In this document: positions 1-8,508 of the stretch, in pieces | Position numbering within the stretch: position 1 is the stretch's first letter | Layout: the number at the start of each line of letters is the position of its first letter | Assembly (NCBI GenBank): GCA_016931115.1 | Contig: JAFGFM010000034.1 | Span: 1-34,415 of the forward strand | DNA: 34,415 nucleotides | Source: Deltaproteobacteria bacterium | GTDB lineage: Bacteria > Desulfobacterota > DSM-4660 > Desulfatiglandales > HGW-15 | Reading direction: 5' to 3' | Notes under the pieces: generated by a model | Database searches by the model: none | What the model was told of the DNA's origin: nothing | What the model saw: the letters and a program-made list of their open reading frames with translations, nothing else | Translations under genes and position numbers: made by a program

Positions 1-51
1 CCTTTTTGAATGCAAGATGGTTTTTAAATCAGATGGCGATAGGTTCTCCAT
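1..51 (-). CDS. possible start of a leftward gene (17 codons visible)
   Basis: Reading leftward from 51, an ATG is preceded by AGGAG about 6-7 nt upstream, and an open frame (MENLSPSDLKTILHSKR) runs off the window edge. The good ribosome binding site is the only real support. If this gene is real, the region 52-429 is a divergent promoter region and the palindromes in it may be operators. The opposite strand also has an open frame here (3-98), and at most one of the two is likely to be genuine. No family can be assigned from so few residues. Confidence 0.35.
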   Translation of the reverse strand, partial: MENLSPSDLKTILHSKR

Positions 52-98
52 ATCTTTCTCCTGACGAAAAGATATTACTTTTGTTGATGGCCTTTTAG
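3..98 (+). CDS. possible C-terminal tail of an upstream rightward gene
   Basis: An open frame enters from the left edge and ends with TAG at 96-98. The tail ends in SPDEKILLLLMAF, an amphipathic composition plausible for a protein end. A long palindrome starts 3 nt after the stop, as a terminator hairpin would, but no T-tract follows it directly. This competes with the leftward candidate at 1-51. Function unknown. Confidence 0.3.
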   Translation, partial: FLNARWFLNQMAIGSPYLSPDEKILLLLMAF

Positions 99-101
99 TA
101 A

Positions 102-135
102 TTAGCGGAAATGCCAGCACTGGCATTTCCGCTAA
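102..135. repeat. perfect 34-bp palindrome (16-bp arms, 2-nt centre)
   Basis: TTAGCGGAAATGCCAG at 102-117 is exactly inverted at 120-135. As RNA it would form a strong stem, but neither side has an immediate U-tract, so it is not a standard intrinsic terminator. It could be a terminator of the left-edge gene, an operator for a dimeric regulator, or a REP-like element. Confidence 0.7.
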
Positions 136-172
136 ATAGCTGTTTCAGTAGGAAAATATTTTTTTTTCAAAC

Positions 173-213
173 CCATTTAGGAATTTTAGCAACTTGCCAA
201 TATTCCTAAATGG
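173..213. repeat. 12-bp inverted repeat with 17-nt loop
   Basis: CCATTTAGGAAT (173-184) is inverted as ATTCCTAAATGG (202-213). A run of nine T residues lies just before it (around 160-168), so transcripts read leftward would have a hairpin followed some 5 nt later by U-rich RNA. It could therefore terminate leftward transcription or be a binding site upstream of the aldo/keto reductase gene. The rest of 1-429 is AT-rich, with no further gene seen. Confidence 0.55.
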
Positions 214-368
214 CATAATAAAAAGTCAAAACAATGGCTTTTTGTGTTTTTATAGGTCAGGCTTTTTGGTTTGTATTACCACTAAAATCATGAAACAGGC
301 AAAATGTTTTTTATTTTTCTTTATTTCCTTACAATATTGCACCTTATCTGCATGAAACCCGATTTCAT

Positions 369-396
369 TTGACAAAAGAGCCCCCATTCATTAACT
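369..396 (+). promoter_or_regulatory. candidate sigma-70 promoter for the aldo/keto reductase operon
   Basis: A perfect -35 hexamer TTGACA lies at 369-374. The best -10 with proper spacing is the weak TTAACT at 391-396 (16-nt spacer). It is placed 34 nt before the start codon at 430 and would give a short leader carrying the AGGGAG ribosome binding site. Confidence 0.35.
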
Positions 397-429
397 TTTT
401 ACCATCAATTTCAGGCAGGGAGATTTAAA

Positions 430-1611
430 ATGCTGTACAGAAAAATCGGCAGGACAGGATATGAGGCATCAATCTTGAGCATGGGATGCATGAGGCTCCC
501 CATGCTTGAACAGGAAAATCCCCCCAAAGATTTTATAGAAAGACAGAGGGCAGTAAATGAAGAAAAGGCCCTTGAGCTTATCGAGTATGCAATAGAGCAC
601 GGTATAAATTACTTTGACTCTGCATACATGTATCATGCAGGCAACAGCGAGCTGATACTGGGTAAGGCTATCAAGGGTAAGAGGGATAAACTTATCATCA
701 CCACAAAATCCCCTGTAATGATGATGCAGAAGCATGAGGATTTTGACCGTATACTGGATGAGCAGCTTAAAAGGCTGGATACAGACCACCTTGATTTTTA
801 TCTCCTGCACGGCCTTGTAAAAGAGACATGGGAAAAGGCAAAGGCACTCAAGGTATTTGACTTCCTTGACAGGATCCAGAGGGATGGCAGGGTAAAAAAC
901 GCGGGTTTTTCATTTCATGATAAACTGGATGTGTTCAGGGATATAATAGATGCCTACCCCTGGGCAGCGTGCCAGATCCAGTATAATTATTTTGATGAAA
1001 ATTATCAGGCAGGTAAAGAGGGTTTGAAATATGCAACATCAAAGGGTATTGGCGTTATAGTGATGGAACCCTTAAGGGGCGGAAGGTTCACAAAGAGGAT
1101 ACCTGATGCAGTTCAAAGAATATGGGATACAGCAGAGATAAAACGCAGCCCCGCAGAGTGGGGGCTCAGGTGGGTTGCCAACCACCCTGATGTATCTGTA
1201 ATATTAAGCGGCATGACCACAATGGAGCAGCTTAAGGAGAACATCGGGATTGCTGACGAATTCAAACCGGAGAGCCTCACACAAAAAGAGCTTGGGATTA
1301 TTGACAGGGTGGTTAAGGCCTATAAAGATATTATGGCAGTGGGCTGTACCACATGCAACTACTGCATGCCCTGCCCCAATGGGGTTAATATACCTATGAT
1401 CTTTTCGCTGTACAATGATGTTGTTATGTTTAAGGATGAGATGCCTGTAATAATGTACAACACAATGGTGCCTCCTGACCAGAACGCCACAAACTGCATT
1501 GAATGCGGTGAGTGCGAAGATAAATGCCCGCAGCATATAGAGATTATCAGTAACCTCAAGGATGCCCACAGGGCGCTTTACAATGAAGAGTGGAAACCGG
1601 GTCCTCGTTGA
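430..1611 (+). CDS. aldo/keto reductase with C-terminal ferredoxin domain
   Basis: NAD(P)H- or ferredoxin-linked carbonyl oxidoreductase, probably cytoplasmic, substrate unknown. The N-terminal ~290 residues are an aldo/keto reductase barrel with the tetrad visible: Asp63 and Tyr68 (in NYFDSAYMY), Lys93 (TTK) and His127 (LLH). The C-terminal ~90 residues carry two cysteine groups, CTTCNYCMPCP near residue 305 and CIECGECEDKCP near 360, which fit two 4Fe-4S clusters. This combined architecture is common in anaerobes, where the clusters may pass electrons to or from ferredoxin or flavodoxin. At 393 aa the length is normal for the fused family. The start is supported by GGCAGGGAG 7 nt upstream. 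The next gene, 52 nt downstream, encodes a flavodoxin-like protein, so the two may be redox partners, though that partner is predicted to be exported. The physiological substrate cannot be inferred. Confidence 0.9.
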   Translation: MLYRKIGRTGYEASILSMGCMRLPMLEQENPPKDFIERQRAVNEEKALELIEYAIEHGINYFDSAYMYHAGNSELILGKAIKGKRDKLIITTKSPVMMMQKHEDFDRILDEQLKRLDTDHLDFYLLHGLVKETWEKAKALKVFDFLDRIQRDGRVKNAGFSFHDKLDVFRDIIDAYPWAACQIQYNYFDENYQAGKEGLKYATSKGIGVIVMEPLRGGRFTKRIPDAVQRIWDTAEIKRSPAEWGLRWVANHPDVSVILSGMTTMEQLKENIGIADEFKPESLTQKELGIIDRVVKAYKDIMAVGCTTCNYCMPCPNGVNIPMIFSLYNDVVMFKDEMPVIMYNTMVPPDQNATNCIECGECEDKCPQHIEIISNLKDAHRALYNEEWKPGPR

Positions 1612-1663
1612 CCCCTGAAAACCTTTAGAACAGGATAATAATTTTAAAAGGAGGATATGAGTA

Positions 1664-2254
1664 ATGGAAAGACGTGATTTTATAAAGGCTGGAGTAATTG
1701 GATTAGGAGCAATGGCGATAGCAGACACAGCGACAGCCCTTCAGTTTTACCCCAAAAAGTCAGATAAAAAATGGGCTGTTATATACAACACATGGTGCGG
1801 TTCAAGCCGTGACGCTGGTGTGTGGATATCAGAGGGTATGGGCGGCATAGCAGATGTGTTTGATGTACGCGAAAACCCTGACCTGTCTGCATATGACCAT
1901 ATAGTTGTGGGAGGCTCTATCAGATCAAATACTGTTTCCAAAGAGATGCAGGATTACCTTACAAAAAACAGGGATATTTTAAAGGACAAGGTACGTGGCT
2001 TCTTCTGCGTGCAGGGCAACAGGAAACAACCTACAGGCCCTGAAAATGTAAAACAGCTTATTGATGGCCACCTTTCAGTTATTACCGGCGTCACTGGCGT
2101 GCCCGGAAGATGTTTTAATGGAAGGATAACGTTAAACCTGCTTGAGCCAAATGAATTTAAAATGATGAGTGAAATGAAAATGGATGAATATGATTATATG
2201 AAGAGGGTTGATTTCCTGGAGTTTGGAAAGGAGATACTGGCCTCTGTAAAATAA
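1664..2254 (+). CDS. Tat-signal flavodoxin-domain protein
   Basis: The protein opens with MERRDFIKAGVIGLGAMAIA, a twin-arginine motif (RRDFIK) followed by a short hydrophobic stretch, as in Tat signal peptides. Residues ~35-190 look like a flavodoxin/HemG-type FMN domain: a beta strand followed by the phosphate-loop-like WCGSSRDAG (~44-52), then DHIVVGGSIRSN (~84-95), where flavodoxins contact the flavin. Tat export would fit a protein that binds FMN in the cytoplasm and acts outside. AAGGAGG precedes the ATG. It follows the ferredoxin-bearing aldo/keto reductase by 52 nt, most likely in one operon. At 196 aa it is close to the protoporphyrinogen-oxidase/flavodoxin class, but no heme function is implied by context. 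The electron donor and acceptor are unknown. Confidence 0.75.
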   Translation: MERRDFIKAGVIGLGAMAIADTATALQFYPKKSDKKWAVIYNTWCGSSRDAGVWISEGMGGIADVFDVRENPDLSAYDHIVVGGSIRSNTVSKEMQDYLTKNRDILKDKVRGFFCVQGNRKQPTGPENVKQLIDGHLSVITGVTGVPGRCFNGRITLNLLEPNEFKMMSEMKMDEYDYMKRVDFLEFGKEILASVK

Positions 2255-2264
2255 TGTTCATATT

Positions 2265-2310
2265 GTAGGGGCGAAAAATTTCGTAGGGGCGAAAAATTTT
2301 TCGCCCCTAC
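2265..2310. repeat. REP-like palindrome with duplicated arm, possible bidirectional terminator
   Basis: GTAGGGGCGAAAAA (2283-2296) pairs perfectly with TTTTTCGCCCCTAC (2297-2310). An extra direct copy of the left arm, GTAGGGGCGAAAAATTTC, sits at 2265-2282. The element lies between the convergent ends of the flavodoxin gene (2254) and murJ (2399), where a two-way terminator is expected. The duplicated arm suggests an interspersed repeat family that inserts or copies by arms. Confidence 0.7.
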
Positions 2311-2345
2311 AGATTTTAAATAATAAATTCCATACGAATTCATGC

Positions 2346-2365
2346 GGGCACGCTGCGGCGTGCCC
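2346..2365. repeat. GC-rich hairpin, second REP-like element
   Basis: GGGCACGC (2346-2353) pairs with GCGTGCCC (2358-2365) across a 4-nt loop. A related fragment, ACGTGCCCC, occurs near 2389-2397 just past the murJ stop. With the preceding palindrome it fills the convergent intergenic space. Confidence 0.55.
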
Positions 2366-2398
2366 CTTCTACAGATTTATCAAACCTTACGTGCCCCA

Positions 2399-3994
2399 TT
2401 ATCTTTTTCTATTTATCAACCTTGTCAGGATGCCGATCTCCTGGCATTTAAATATCCATGCACCCACAATAAAGATGATAATGCCTCCTGTGACCATTAC
2501 TGCTATCTGGATAATGAGAGATATGTTTGAATGGTGCAGATACTTTGAAAAGAGATAGATATTTATCAGGATCAGACATATGGACATCAATATGGATGCT
2601 GATAAGACCTTTAAAATAGAAACCAGGAGAGGTCTAAAATTCCATTCAGGCATCTTTTTTCTGAGAAAAAATACCAGCAGGAGGAAGTTGACTGCCGAAG
2701 AGATGGAGAGAGCCAGTGCAAGGCCGTTATGCTTCATGGGGAACATCAGCAGGAGACCTGATACAAGATATGTAAAAAAGGTTATGACCGATATCTTTAC
2801 AGGTGTAACCGTATCCTGAAGCGCATAAAAGGCGGATACAATAACCCTTACGCCTGAAAAGGCCCATAAGCCAATTGAATAGTAGATAAGGGCGCTGGCA
2901 GTCATATCGGTTGATACAGCATCAAAGGCCCCTCTCTGAAAAAACAGATGTATAAGAGGTTTGCCCATGATGATAAGCCCTGCCATTGCAGGTATGGATA
3001 TAAAGAATGTCATCTTGAGTGCATGATCAAGTGTATCCATAAAGGCACTATTATCCTTTTCCGCTGCCTGCCTTGATAATGAAGGCAAAGAGGCGGTGCT
3101 GATTGCAATGGCAAACACCCCGAGCGGCAGTTCAACAAGCCTGTCCGCATAATAGAGCCATGAGACGCTCCCGCCAGGAAGATAAGAGGCAAGCAGCGTA
3201 CCAGTTAGCTGGTTGATCTGGTATATGGCAGAACCGAACAGTGCAGGGATTATCAGGAGGGCTATCTGTTTTACAGCAGGGTGGCGCAGGTTAAACAGGG
3301 GTTTAAGCCTGAGTCCGCACCTGTAAATAAAGGGCAGCTGTAGCAGTATCTGCATTACCCCGCCAATAAGAACCCCTATGGCAGACCCGATAACAGGCTC
3401 CTCCAGATGAGGGGAGATCAGGTATGTGGCCCCTATTATACCCAGATTAAGAAATATGGGGGCAGCAGCAGGGGCTGCAAAGTGTTTAAGGCTGTTCAAT
3501 ACCCCCATAAAAAAGGCCACAAGACTGACAAGCAGTATATATGGGAATGTGATACGCGTTAGCAGCACGGTAAGTTCATACTTTGCACCTTCGTTCACAA
3601 AGCCATTGGCGATCAGCCTGACTATCCAGGGGGTAAGGATAATGCCAAAAACGGTGATAATCACAAGGATGATCGATAAAAGGGTCAGTATGTTTCTGGC
3701 AAGATCAAAGGCCTCTTGCTTTGACTTTGTTTTCAGGTATTCAGTAAAGACAGGGATAAAGGCAATGGTCATGTTCCCTTCCGCTGTAAACCTGCGGATC
3801 ATATTGGGTATCCTGAATGCCACAATAAAGGCATCAGCAGATATGGTTGCCCCGAAAAAGGAGGCAATAACCATATCCCTTATAAGGCCAAGTACCCTGC
3901 TTATCATTGTATAAAATGAGACAATGCCTGCTGCCCTGCCCATCTGGCGCTTTTCTATGTTATCTGTTTTTTTTATTAATCTGTTTATTTCCAT
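2399..3994 (-). CDS. murJ: lipid II flippase MurJ
   Basis: Inner-membrane MOP-superfamily transporter that flips lipid-linked peptidoglycan precursor to the periplasm. The family signature is clear: ISRVLGLIRD at 31-40, ISADAFIVAFRIPNMIRR at 51-68. By alignment to E. coli MurJ, the essential charged residues Arg18, Arg24, Asp39 and Arg52 correspond to Arg33, Arg39, Asp54 and Arg67 here. About 14 hydrophobic segments fill the 531 residues, the usual length. There are roughly 15 extra N-terminal residues compared with E. coli, and the upstream sequence has no strong ribosome binding site, so Met18 (start at 3943) is an alternative start. It is divergent from rpsT, an arrangement often seen for these two genes, and convergent with the flavodoxin gene. 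Confidence 0.95.
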   Translation of the reverse strand: MEINRLIKKTDNIEKRQMGRAAGIVSFYTMISRVLGLIRDMVIASFFGATISADAFIVAFRIPNMIRRFTAEGNMTIAFIPVFTEYLKTKSKQEAFDLARNILTLLSIILVIITVFGIILTPWIVRLIANGFVNEGAKYELTVLLTRITFPYILLVSLVAFFMGVLNSLKHFAAPAAAPIFLNLGIIGATYLISPHLEEPVIGSAIGVLIGGVMQILLQLPFIYRCGLRLKPLFNLRHPAVKQIALLIIPALFGSAIYQINQLTGTLLASYLPGGSVSWLYYADRLVELPLGVFAIAISTASLPSLSRQAAEKDNSAFMDTLDHALKMTFFISIPAMAGLIIMGKPLIHLFFQRGAFDAVSTDMTASALIYYSIGLWAFSGVRVIVSAFYALQDTVTPVKISVITFFTYLVSGLLLMFPMKHNGLALALSISSAVNFLLLVFFLRKKMPEWNFRPLLVSILKVLSASILMSICLILINIYLFSKYLHHSNISLIIQIAVMVTGGIIIFIVGAWIFKCQEIGILTRLINRKR

Positions 3995-4002
3995 TTTTTA
4001 TC

Positions 4003-4016
4003 TTGACAGCTATAAT
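4003..4016 (+). promoter_or_regulatory. candidate rpsT promoter elements
   Basis: TATAAT at 4011-4016 is a perfect -10 hexamer about 50 nt before the rpsT start. A perfect TTGACA lies at 4003-4008 but only 2 nt away, so the two cannot serve the same promoter. TTGACA could instead pair with TTAAAA at 4025-4030 (16-nt spacer). Which combination is used cannot be decided by eye. Confidence 0.35.
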
Positions 4017-4068
4017 CAATTTAATTAAAAAAGAACGTTTACAAATCTTAACAACAGGAGTGTTTAAT

Positions 4069-4338
4069 TTGGCAAATCATAAATCAGCCATTAAAAGGGC
4101 AAAACAGAGTGAAAATAGAAGACTCAGGAACATGGGCTACAAAACCCGTTCCAAGAATATCGTAAAAGAGGTTCGGGAAGCCACAGCTGAAAACGACAAG
4201 GAAAAAGCTGTCGCAACACTTAGAAAAGCTACTGTAATCATTCAAAAAAGCGCCTCTAAAGGTGTGTTTCATAAGAAAAAAGCTTCCCGTAAGATATCCC
4301 GTCTTGCACGTCAGATTAACCAGATTTCGGCATCCTGA
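4069..4338 (+). CDS. rpsT: 30S ribosomal protein S20
   Basis: Binds 16S rRNA early in small-subunit assembly. The start is TTG at 4069, chosen because the following residues ANHKSAIKRAKQSENRR are the conserved S20 N-terminus and because CAGGAG ends 8 nt upstream. The frame stays open further left, to an ATG at 3907, but that part overlaps murJ and is not S20-like. The 89-aa product is highly basic, alpha-helical and of normal length, ending in the usual RKISRLARQIN region. Its stop codon TGA directly abuts the stop codon of holA on the other strand. S20 is often autoregulated in other bacteria, and a weak TTG start fits tight translational control, though no further evidence is visible. Confidence 0.95.
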   Translation: MANHKSAIKRAKQSENRRLRNMGYKTRSKNIVKEVREATAENDKEKAVATLRKATVIIQKSASKGVFHKKKASRKISRLARQINQISAS

Positions 4339-5346
4339 TCAGTTTTTTACAAGAGACAGAAACAGGTTCTCGAGAACGGGCCTTGGTCTTGAGCCCGACT
4401 TGAGCAACCTGTCTGTTTCATAAAGTAACGAAATCCCCTTTTTTAGCCCTTTGGCGCTCCAGTTTTTGGATTGCCTTATCAGCTTTTCCGCTGAAAAGGG
4501 TGCAATAGCCAGTTTTGACGCTATTTCACCTGCCCCTTTGCCCTCTGAGGCCAATATACTTGCCTGCCAAAGGAGCCCTATCTGCCTGTTAAGCATCCCT
4601 ATGATCTGGAGAGGTGCTGCCCTTTTATCCTCCTCATCAAGAAACCTTGATAATGCAGAAAGGAGCTGTACAGTCTTTTTTTCAGAAAGTGCATCCATCA
4701 GTTCAAAAATGGTGAACATCCGGCTGTTGATGGCAAGCTCCTTCACCTCAGCCTCTTTTACCTTTTTATCCCCGAAAGATAGCTTTAGCTTTTCAAGCTC
4801 TCCATATATTTTTCTTAAGCCCCCGCCTGATATATCCTGTAAAAGAGCGCACGCGTCACGGTCAATATTGAGCCCGATCTCACGAGCGGTTGTCTGTATC
4901 CAGGGGATCACCTGGAAATTCTTCAGATCACTGAAGTTTACAGCCAGGCCAGCCCCCCTGATGGTTTTATAAAATTTATTCTTAAAATCGGTCTTTTCAG
5001 AGAGAAATATAAGGCAGGTTGAATCTACCGGTTTTTCCAGGTAGGGGACAAATTTATTGAGCTGTTCCGCCTTGTATGCATCTGTTCGTTTAAGGATTAT
5101 GAGCCGGTTTGATGATAGAAATGGTAAGGACTGTGCCCTGTTTATTACATCGGAAGGGTTAACCTCCCCGCCGTAGCATGTCTCCATGTTAAAGTCCCTT
5201 GCATTTTCAGGGATGAATTTTTCACGGATATTATCAAGCACTCTTTCAATAAGAAATTCATTGGGGCCATAAAACAGATAGAACGGGGCAAGCCTGCCCT
5301 TTTCCAGTGCACGGGTCACATCCTCTGGCTGAAGATCTCCTGCCAT
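4339..5346 (-). CDS. holA: DNA polymerase III delta subunit
   Basis: Clamp-loader wrench subunit that opens the beta sliding clamp. Residues 20-40 (APFYLFYGPNEFLIERVLDN) match the family start, where a degenerate AAA+ P-loop lies. The middle (AINSRMFTIFELMDAL) and C-terminal collar domain (IIGMLNRQIGLLWQA) are also typical. The 335 aa length is normal. The ATG overlaps the lptE stop by one nucleotide (TGATG), so the two are translationally coupled. It is the last gene of the long leftward run, and its stop TGA shares the palindrome TGATCA with the rpsT stop, leaving no intergenic space. Confidence 0.93.
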   Translation of the reverse strand: MAGDLQPEDVTRALEKGRLAPFYLFYGPNEFLIERVLDNIREKFIPENARDFNMETCYGGEVNPSDVINRAQSLPFLSSNRLIILKRTDAYKAEQLNKFVPYLEKPVDSTCLIFLSEKTDFKNKFYKTIRGAGLAVNFSDLKNFQVIPWIQTTAREIGLNIDRDACALLQDISGGGLRKIYGELEKLKLSFGDKKVKEAEVKELAINSRMFTIFELMDALSEKKTVQLLSALSRFLDEEDKRAAPLQIIGMLNRQIGLLWQASILASEGKGAGEIASKLAIAPFSAEKLIRQSKNWSAKGLKKGISLLYETDRLLKSGSRPRPVLENLFLSLVKN

Positions 5347-5903
5347 CAGAACCTTTCCATGGTACGGTTAAATATCCTGCCGGACACGAGCCTTGCTATC
5401 TTCAATAAAGCATCCCTCTCACTCTTCCGGTTCATTAAGGGGTCAGAGGTAATATCAAAACCCGCCTCCTCTGTTATGGATAGATCACTCCATACCGTCT
5501 CTCCGGTTAATCTGTTAACAAGGCTTGCATTAAGACGCAGTGTCATACGCCTTTTTCCTGTTGTCTCATGCATAATCTCATGCCCTGAAATCTCTCTTTT
5601 TGTTGAATCATAGGCCAGAGGCTGGGCCATCACCTCATATATCTGAACCTTAAGTATCATCTGCGCATTATCCATGCCTTTAATGGGGAGCCTGCCGCGG
5701 CTTATGAACTCGTTTCTCAAGACTGTCGTAAAGTCCGCCTCAAACCCCTTTTCAGAGGCAGTGCTTTCTATCATGGGTATAGCAATGCTCTTTAGTTCAA
5801 TGCCGACAGGTTCTCCCTCTGCCCTGAACCTGTAACCGCATGCGGCAAGGCATAGAACCGATATAAGCGCCAAAAAGGTGCATACAGCCCTTGAAAGATT
5901 CAT
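5346..5903 (-). CDS. lptE: LPS-assembly lipoprotein LptE
   Basis: Outer-membrane lipoprotein that plugs LptD and helps place LPS at the cell surface. The first 22 residues are a lipoprotein signal with lipobox LAAC, and Cys22 would be lipidated. The mature part begins GYRFR and continues with the LptE-type pattern IAIPMIESTASEKGFE and LRNEFISRG. The 185 aa length is typical. It lies between leuS (9 nt gap) and holA (1-nt overlap), the classic leuS-lptE-holA order. This gene is the main sign here of an LPS-bearing outer membrane. Confidence 0.9.
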   Translation of the reverse strand: MNLSRAVCTFLALISVLCLAACGYRFRAEGEPVGIELKSIAIPMIESTASEKGFEADFTTVLRNEFISRGRLPIKGMDNAQMILKVQIYEVMAQPLAYDSTKREISGHEIMHETTGKRRMTLRLNASLVNRLTGETVWSDLSITEEAGFDITSDPLMNRKSERDALLKIARLVSGRIFNRTMERF

Positions 5904-5912
5904 GCTGTGTCC

Positions 5913-8486
5913 CTATATAACTATATTGACAAGTTTCTGCTGTACGACAAAAATCTTTCTGATATTTTTATCGCCAATAAAGCCTTTAACCTTTTCATCC
6001 TGGATGGCCATTTCCTCTATCTCTTTGTCCGAAATGGAGGCAGGCACCTCTATCTTGCTCCTGACCTTGCCATTGACCTGCACAACAATGAGCCTTTTGT
6101 CCTTCTCAAGGGCACCTTCATTGTATCCGGGCCAGCCCGCATCGATCAGATAACCCTCATGACCCAGCATGTGCCAGAGCTCTTCTGTTATGTGAGGCAC
6201 AACAGGAGAAAGCAGAATTACTGTCTTTTCAGCTGTCTCCCTTATTACAGACCATGAGTTTTCATCCATCTCTTTTGCATCATTCATATACCTGTAGGCT
6301 TCATTGATAAGCTCCATTACAGCGCTTATGGCAGTATTAAAATGGAACCTGTCTTCAATATCATTTGTAACCTTTTTTACAGTCTCGTGTATCTTCCGGT
6401 TTAGCGTTTTAAGGTCACCGGTTAGTCTTTCTTCATCTACCTTTGGTGCATTTTTAAAATTATCTATATTGTCATCTACAAGTCTCCAAACACGGTTAAG
6501 GAACCTGTATGCACCTTCCACACCCTGATCGTTCCATTCAAGGTCACGCTCAGGCGGAGAGGCAAAAAGGCAGAACATGCGCACAGTATCTGCACCATAG
6601 GTATCAACGAGCAGGGCAGGATCAACAACATTCTTCTTTGACTTGGACATCTTCAGACTTCTGCCCCTTATTACCTGCGCGCCGCATTTTGTGCATTTGT
6701 CATCCTTTACCTCATCCGGGAAGAGGTAGCCGTGCTCTGGGCACTCCTCAGTCTCCTTGCACACCATGCCCTGGGTGAGGAGGTTTTTAAATGGCTCATC
6801 CACATGCACATACCCAAGGTCTTTTAAGACACGTGTAAAAAACCTTGAATAGAGAAGGTGCAGGATTGCATGCTCTATGCCGCCTATGTACTGGTCAACA
6901 GGGAGCCAGTATTTTACACTCTCTTTATCAACTGGTGCCTTGTCATAGCGGGGGCTGGCATACCTTGCAAAATACCATGACGACTCCACAAATGTATCCA
7001 TGGTGTCTGTCTCTCGCCGCGCAATGCCGTTACACTTCGGGCATTTTGTCTCATAAAAATCAGGCTCAAACGAAAGAGGTGACCCGCCTCCCCCTCTAAG
7101 CTCCTTATTAAGCGGAAGCACAACAGGCAGATCCTTTTCATCGACAGGCACAATACCGCATTTATCACAGTAGAGCATTGGTATGGGTGTGCCCCAGTAC
7201 CTCTGGCGTGAGATATTCCAGTCCCTGATCCTGAAGTTTACTGTTCTGCTGCCCATGCCCTCTGATTCGAGGTACAGGGCTATCTCCTCTATGGCCTTGA
7301 GGTTAGAGAGCCCATTAAACCTGCCTGAATTGACAAGGAGACCCTGCCCTTCATAGGCCTTTGTCATGGTATCCGCATCAAGCTCAGTGTCAGCCGGGGT
7401 GATAACCACCCTCTTTTTAAGATTGTATTTCTGAGCAAACTCAAAGTCCCTCTGGTCGTGAGTCGGCACACACATGATCGCACCCGTGCCATAATCAGCG
7501 AGCACGAAATTACCCACAAATATGGGGATCTTTTCCTGCGTCAGGGGATTAACTGCATAACGCCCTGTAAATATCCCCTCTTTCTCGGTAAACTCAGCAG
7601 TGCGGATAAAACCGGCTATCTTCATGTTGCGTTCTATAAAGGCAAGCACATCCTTTTCTTGTGCGGTCCCCTTTATCATACCTTTAAGCATCAGGTGCTC
7701 AGGCGCAAAACACATGAATGTCACGCCATAAACAGTATCAGGCCTCGTGGTAAAAACATCTATGAACTGGTCAGAATCAGCAAGCGGAAACTTTATTATC
7801 GCGCCATAACTTTTCCCTATCCAGTTCTTCTGCATGGTGATAACACGCTCAGGCCATCCTGTGAGGCTATCGCATTTTTCAAGTATATCCTCTGCATAAT
7901 CGGTGATCTTGAAGTACCAGCTGTCCATCTCTTTTATGGTTACTTCCCTGTTTGTATGACGCCAGCAGCAGCCATCCTCAACCTGTTCCTTTGCAAGCAC
8001 AGTCTGACACAGGTCACACCAGTTGACATTTGTCCGCTTCTTGTATGCAAGCCCCTTTTCAAACATCTTTATAAAAACAAGCTGCTCCCATTTGTAATAA
8101 TCAGGGTCACATGTGGCAATTTCACGTTTCCAGTCATAACTGAAGCCCATCATCCTGAGCTGACCCTTCATGTGGGTAATATTGGCGTATGTCCATTTTG
8201 CAGGGTGGGTATTATTATCAATGGCGGCATTTTCAGCTGGAAGGCCAAAGGCATCCCACCCCATGGGATGAAGCACATTCTTACCGGTCATCCTCTTATA
8301 CCTGGCTATAACATCCCCTATTGTGTAGTTGCGCACATGACCCATATGTATCTTGCCTGACGGATAGGGGAACATCTCCAGAAGATAGTATTTCTCTTGA
8401 TCCGGGATCTCTTTTACCTCAAAAAGGGCTGAATTATCCCAGCTCTCCTGCCATTTCTTTTCTATTGTCTTTGGGCTGTATTTCAC
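5913..8486 (-). CDS. leuS: leucyl-tRNA synthetase
   Basis: Class I synthetase charging tRNA-Leu. The HIGH motif is HMGH at 47-50 and KMSKS is at 612-616. The CP1 editing domain is intact: the threonine-rich TTRPDTVYG at 246-254 and THDQRDFEF at 342-350, with Asp344 matching the conserved aspartate that holds the amino group of mischarged amino acids. Zinc-type cysteine pairs occur at 157/160, 440/443, 482/485 and 582-601. The 857 aa length is normal for bacteria. It begins 22 nt after the M17-domain gene and is followed by lptE. No T-box or leader is visible, consistent with expression from the upstream operon. Confidence 0.98.
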   Translation of the reverse strand: MKYSPKTIEKKWQESWDNSALFEVKEIPDQEKYYLLEMFPYPSGKIHMGHVRNYTIGDVIARYKRMTGKNVLHPMGWDAFGLPAENAAIDNNTHPAKWTYANITHMKGQLRMMGFSYDWKREIATCDPDYYKWEQLVFIKMFEKGLAYKKRTNVNWCDLCQTVLAKEQVEDGCCWRHTNREVTIKEMDSWYFKITDYAEDILEKCDSLTGWPERVITMQKNWIGKSYGAIIKFPLADSDQFIDVFTTRPDTVYGVTFMCFAPEHLMLKGMIKGTAQEKDVLAFIERNMKIAGFIRTAEFTEKEGIFTGRYAVNPLTQEKIPIFVGNFVLADYGTGAIMCVPTHDQRDFEFAQKYNLKKRVVITPADTELDADTMTKAYEGQGLLVNSGRFNGLSNLKAIEEIALYLESEGMGSRTVNFRIRDWNISRQRYWGTPIPMLYCDKCGIVPVDEKDLPVVLPLNKELRGGGGSPLSFEPDFYETKCPKCNGIARRETDTMDTFVESSWYFARYASPRYDKAPVDKESVKYWLPVDQYIGGIEHAILHLLYSRFFTRVLKDLGYVHVDEPFKNLLTQGMVCKETEECPEHGYLFPDEVKDDKCTKCGAQVIRGRSLKMSKSKKNVVDPALLVDTYGADTVRMFCLFASPPERDLEWNDQGVEGAYRFLNRVWRLVDDNIDNFKNAPKVDEERLTGDLKTLNRKIHETVKKVTNDIEDRFHFNTAISAVMELINEAYRYMNDAKEMDENSWSVIRETAEKTVILLSPVVPHITEELWHMLGHEGYLIDAGWPGYNEGALEKDKRLIVVQVNGKVRSKIEVPASISDKEIEEMAIQDEKVKGFIGDKNIRKIFVVQQKLVNIVI

Positions 8487-8508
8487 AATCTGCCTCTACC
8501 TTTAAATT

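Noticed and set aside
1204-1728. 174-codon leftward open frame across the aldo/keto reductase and flavodoxin genes
   Set aside because: It overlaps the ferredoxin cysteine motifs on the other strand and the next gene's start, with no plausible protein features.
2580-2819. 79-codon rightward open frame within murJ
   Set aside because: It is antisense to a well-supported gene and has no recognisable features or ribosome binding site.
3907-4068. N-terminal extension of S20 from an upstream ATG
   Set aside because: It would overlap the murJ start, contains a hydrophobic stretch foreign to S20, and the TTG at 4069 has its own ribosome binding site.
7458-8360. 300-codon rightward open frame
   Set aside because: It lies wholly opposite leuS, whose motifs and length are certain, and its translation shows no family features.
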